DNA of 64,000 nucleotides from contig NZ_LT960612.1 of assembly GCF_900233005.1 (NCBI RefSeq), forward strand, positions 1,674,001 to 1,738,000, read 5' to 3'. Shown one piece after another: positions 62,530 to 64,000 of the stretch. How positions within the stretch are numbered: position 1 is the first letter of the stretch; each line of letters starts with the position of its first letter. The DNA comes from Vibrio tapetis subsp. tapetis. Its GTDB lineage: Bacteria; Pseudomonadota; Gammaproteobacteria; Enterobacterales; Vibrionaceae. The translations under genes and the position numbers were made by a program. The notes beneath the pieces are model-generated. The model did not search any database, was not told where the DNA came from, and saw only the letters and a program-made list of their open reading frames with translations.

Positions 62530-62626
62530 ATAATAGACCTCTATAAAAACACATATATGGAGGTTAAACTTCAACAAATCAATGAGTTGGATAGACCAAA
62601 TTGGAATAAAGAAATGGTTGCTTATT

Positions 62627-62737
62627 AATGCGCATTACAGGATTTATATTAAAAGAGCCTAGCGGCTGCGGCCAGTGCTGGCGCAATGGTACTGCCCGCC
62701 ACGCTTTCAACATAAATCTGACCACATAATGCGCACT
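62627..62737. other. Folded attP region, copy 2 / right chromosomal junction
   Basis: Site 1: AATGCGCATTA, CAGGAT, TTATATTAAAA (62627-62654), closer to dif than its copy 1 counterpart. Site 2 on the reverse strand: AGTGCGCATTA (62737-62727), an 11-base centre, TTATGTTGAAA (62715-62705). The 50 bases between hold further small hairpins (AGCC TAGC GGCT; GCCAG TG CTGGC). Confidence 0.78.
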
Positions 62738-62825
62738 AAGATATGTAAGAGCGAAGTTGTAATGTCACTATTTGTAAAGTTAAAATGTCCCTTTAACTCA
62801 TCACAAAAAGCTTCTGAATGCTCAG

Positions 62826-63284
62826 TTACTTTTTAGGACGTTTTAAATTTGTAAGTCTCTCTACCAATACCACGGTTGGATCTTCGTGTGTTAGCACTTC
62901 TACGCAATCCCAATCACTGGCAATGACATAAGACCATCCGCCAACTGTATTTAATTCAAAACTCAATGGGCTTTCATGGGTCCATTGGTGACCGCGCACT
63001 TTGAAACAGTTATCTTTCGGGTTCTTAGATCCCCACATCTCAAGTAAACCATGCTCGTCCAACACTCGATGTCCGCCAATTTGTCGAAATTGAATTTCAT
63101 ACACAGATTCAGTCATTTCATGGAACACCGTTACTGTAAGTTGTATCTCATCAGAAAATCTTAGATCTCGATATTCATACCGTGTATCTTGACCTGACAG
63201 ATACCAGTTCTGACAGCCGTAGACGACAGATAATACTGAGATATCACCTTCATTTATGAGTGTTTCCCATCGACTAAATTCCAT
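62826..63284 (-). CDS. Hypothetical protein, 152 residues
   Basis: Soluble, rich in aromatic residues and acidic overall; begins MEFSRWETLINEGDISVLSV. No signal peptide and no membrane helix. The beta-rich pattern is similar in feel to small immunity or repeat-associated proteins, but no family is recognised. First gene right of the phage array. Confidence 0.68.
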   Translation of the reverse strand: MEFSRWETLINEGDISVLSVVYGCQNWYLSGQDTRYEYRDLRFSDEIQLTVTVFHEMTESVYEIQFRQIGGHRVLDEHGLLEMWGSKNPKDNCFKVRGHQWTHESPLSFELNTVGGWSYVIASDWDCVEVLTHEDPTVVLVERLTNLKRPKK

Positions 63285-63897
63285 TATTCACCTTAGTAGC
63301 ACGTGTTGTTGTTAATAATATCAAGTTAATAGTACAAAAACTGTCTTTGTTTGTAGTGAATATAAACAGGTTTTGGCCACCGGTTAACTAACTCGTTAAA
63401 GTTTAAACAAACCAACTGCAACGCTGGCTAAATTAAGAGACACTGTCACAAGCTGCAAATACTGCCCCTTAGCGAAAAACTTTACGGTAGGTGTTTTAGT
63501 ATTTGATTGAAGGTACTTTCAAGTGACAGGATCACTTAACTGAAGAATTATATTATAGGTAAGCAACACAAACTGAGCACTATTTCTTGCTTCTCCTATA
63601 ATTTAACGACCAAACGTTAAGCGACATTTGAAGTTAAGATCTCACTTATGAACGATAGATTGTATAACCTCTAGGTATATTATGAGCCAGTTAATAAAGT
63701 TAATCTATAGTTGAAGTTTTGATTCAATTGACGATTTGAGCTCTAATAGATAATTGCATCCCTAATGATGACGGCACCTGTAGCGATCCTGTATTAACCT
63801 CACAAAATTTATAATTATACTTATTGATACAATATGATAGCATGAGCTAATAATGATAATACACTCAATAAAATTTCAAGCTAGCTGGACACATTTA
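63285..63897. other. AT-rich intergenic region
   Basis: 613 bases without a supported open frame. A possible promoter for the next gene is TTGATA (about 63822) with TAATAA 18 bases on. Nothing else recognised. Confidence 0.35.
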
Positions 63898-64000
63898 TGA
63901 AACGAACAATCTTCCATATATTGGTGCTTGCAACCCTCTCTGGGTGCGCATCCGTTTCTTCGGAGAATCTGAAATCAAATACTTACACAACGGAGAAATT
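63898..64000 (+). CDS. Lipoprotein (partial, N-terminus only)
   Basis: Starts at ATG 63898 and runs off the window. The first residues, MKRTIFHILVLATLSGCASV, form a lipoprotein signal with lipobox LSGC (C17). Nothing can be said of the mature protein. Confidence 0.7.

Larger units (their letters stand above)
58724..62726 (-). mobile_element. Satellite filamentous phage-like element, copy 2
   Basis: 4003 bases up to the repeat at 62727. From 58724 to about 61678 it matches copy 1 with very few differences (one missense, one silent change noticed). After that it has an 86-base insertion, an expanded 10-base repeat, a second set of the noncoding repeats and a different cargo gene. Confidence 0.88.

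Noticed and set aside
54916..62737. Search for coat, adsorption or Zot-like proteins in the array
   Set aside because: No frame has the signal peptide plus membrane helix of a major coat protein or the ATPase motifs of Zot; all supported frames are soluble or very short.
1..64000. tRNA and rRNA genes
   Set aside because: No cloverleaf or rRNA-like stretch was noticed while reading; a dedicated search was not possible here.

Overview
The window reads as a Vibrio chromosome, most likely the secondary chromosome or its equivalent. Supporting genes are a kbl-tdh operon, the volA-fadL lipase/porin pair, a thermolabile (lecithin-dependent) haemolysin, an SgrR regulator, DUF2986 and DUF3319 proteins, a second FabH, a Pat-type acyl-CoA ligase/acetyltransferase, and a ddl - recombinase - DUF3319 - yciH - dioxygenase block ending at a chromosome-dimer resolution (dif) site. 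In Vibrio cholerae several of these lie on chromosome II. The species cannot be named from sequence alone; the haemolysin clearly differs from the V. parahaemolyticus one.

Layout. 1-2981: partial LysR regulator divergent from the threonine-degradation operon kbl-tdh. 3-17 kb: Fic protein with its own operator, MipA/OmpV porin, PhnA-like zinc protein, the volA-fadL operon, an M48 lipoprotein protease, menI-like thioesterase, sgrR, a ToxR-like membrane regulator and a lipoprotein. 17-24 kb: cutA, yjdF, a GNAT, a J-domain protein, a NYN-domain protein, DUF2986, a transporter, tlh, trxC. 24-32 kb: a phosphoglycerate sensing/uptake cluster (pgtA, pgtB, pgtC, divergent pgtP) followed by a pyruvate kinase, so imported phosphoglycerate feeds straight into lower glycolysis. 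32-35 kb: FabH-type ketosynthase, a transporter, cysteine-rich protein. 35-43 kb: DsbA-like protein and a sulfane-sulfur module (CoA-disulfide reductase/rhodanese, DUF2892, ArsR-type sensor with two cysteines, RND pump and adaptor) arranged around two perfect inverted-repeat operators. 43-46 kb: pxpABC 5-oxoprolinase operon and a 24-residue membrane-peptide gene. 46-54.7 kb: LysR, Pat, SPOR lipoprotein, ddl, Cre-like recombinase, DUF3319, yciH, dioxygenase.

The most unusual region is 54.9-62.7 kb. A dif site at 54899-54926 carries two tandem copies (about 3.8 and 4.0 kb) of a filamentous-phage-like element. Each has a divergent RstR-type repressor, an RstA-type replication initiator, a protein closely resembling the Ff gene V single-stranded-DNA-binding protein, and three small unknown genes, but no coat, adsorption or Zot-type assembly gene. 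It is therefore best read as a capsid-less satellite of the CTX/RS1 kind. Each copy ends in two inverted dif-like half sites that could fold into a single-stranded attP of the CTX type. The two copies are almost identical over the replication genes but carry different cargo next to attP: in copy 1 a small hairpin-controlled hydrophobic peptide module, in copy 2 a 75-residue protein plus noncoding repeats and a short hairpin insertion. Chromosomal sequence resumes at about 62738 with an unknown 152-residue protein and the start of a lipoprotein gene.
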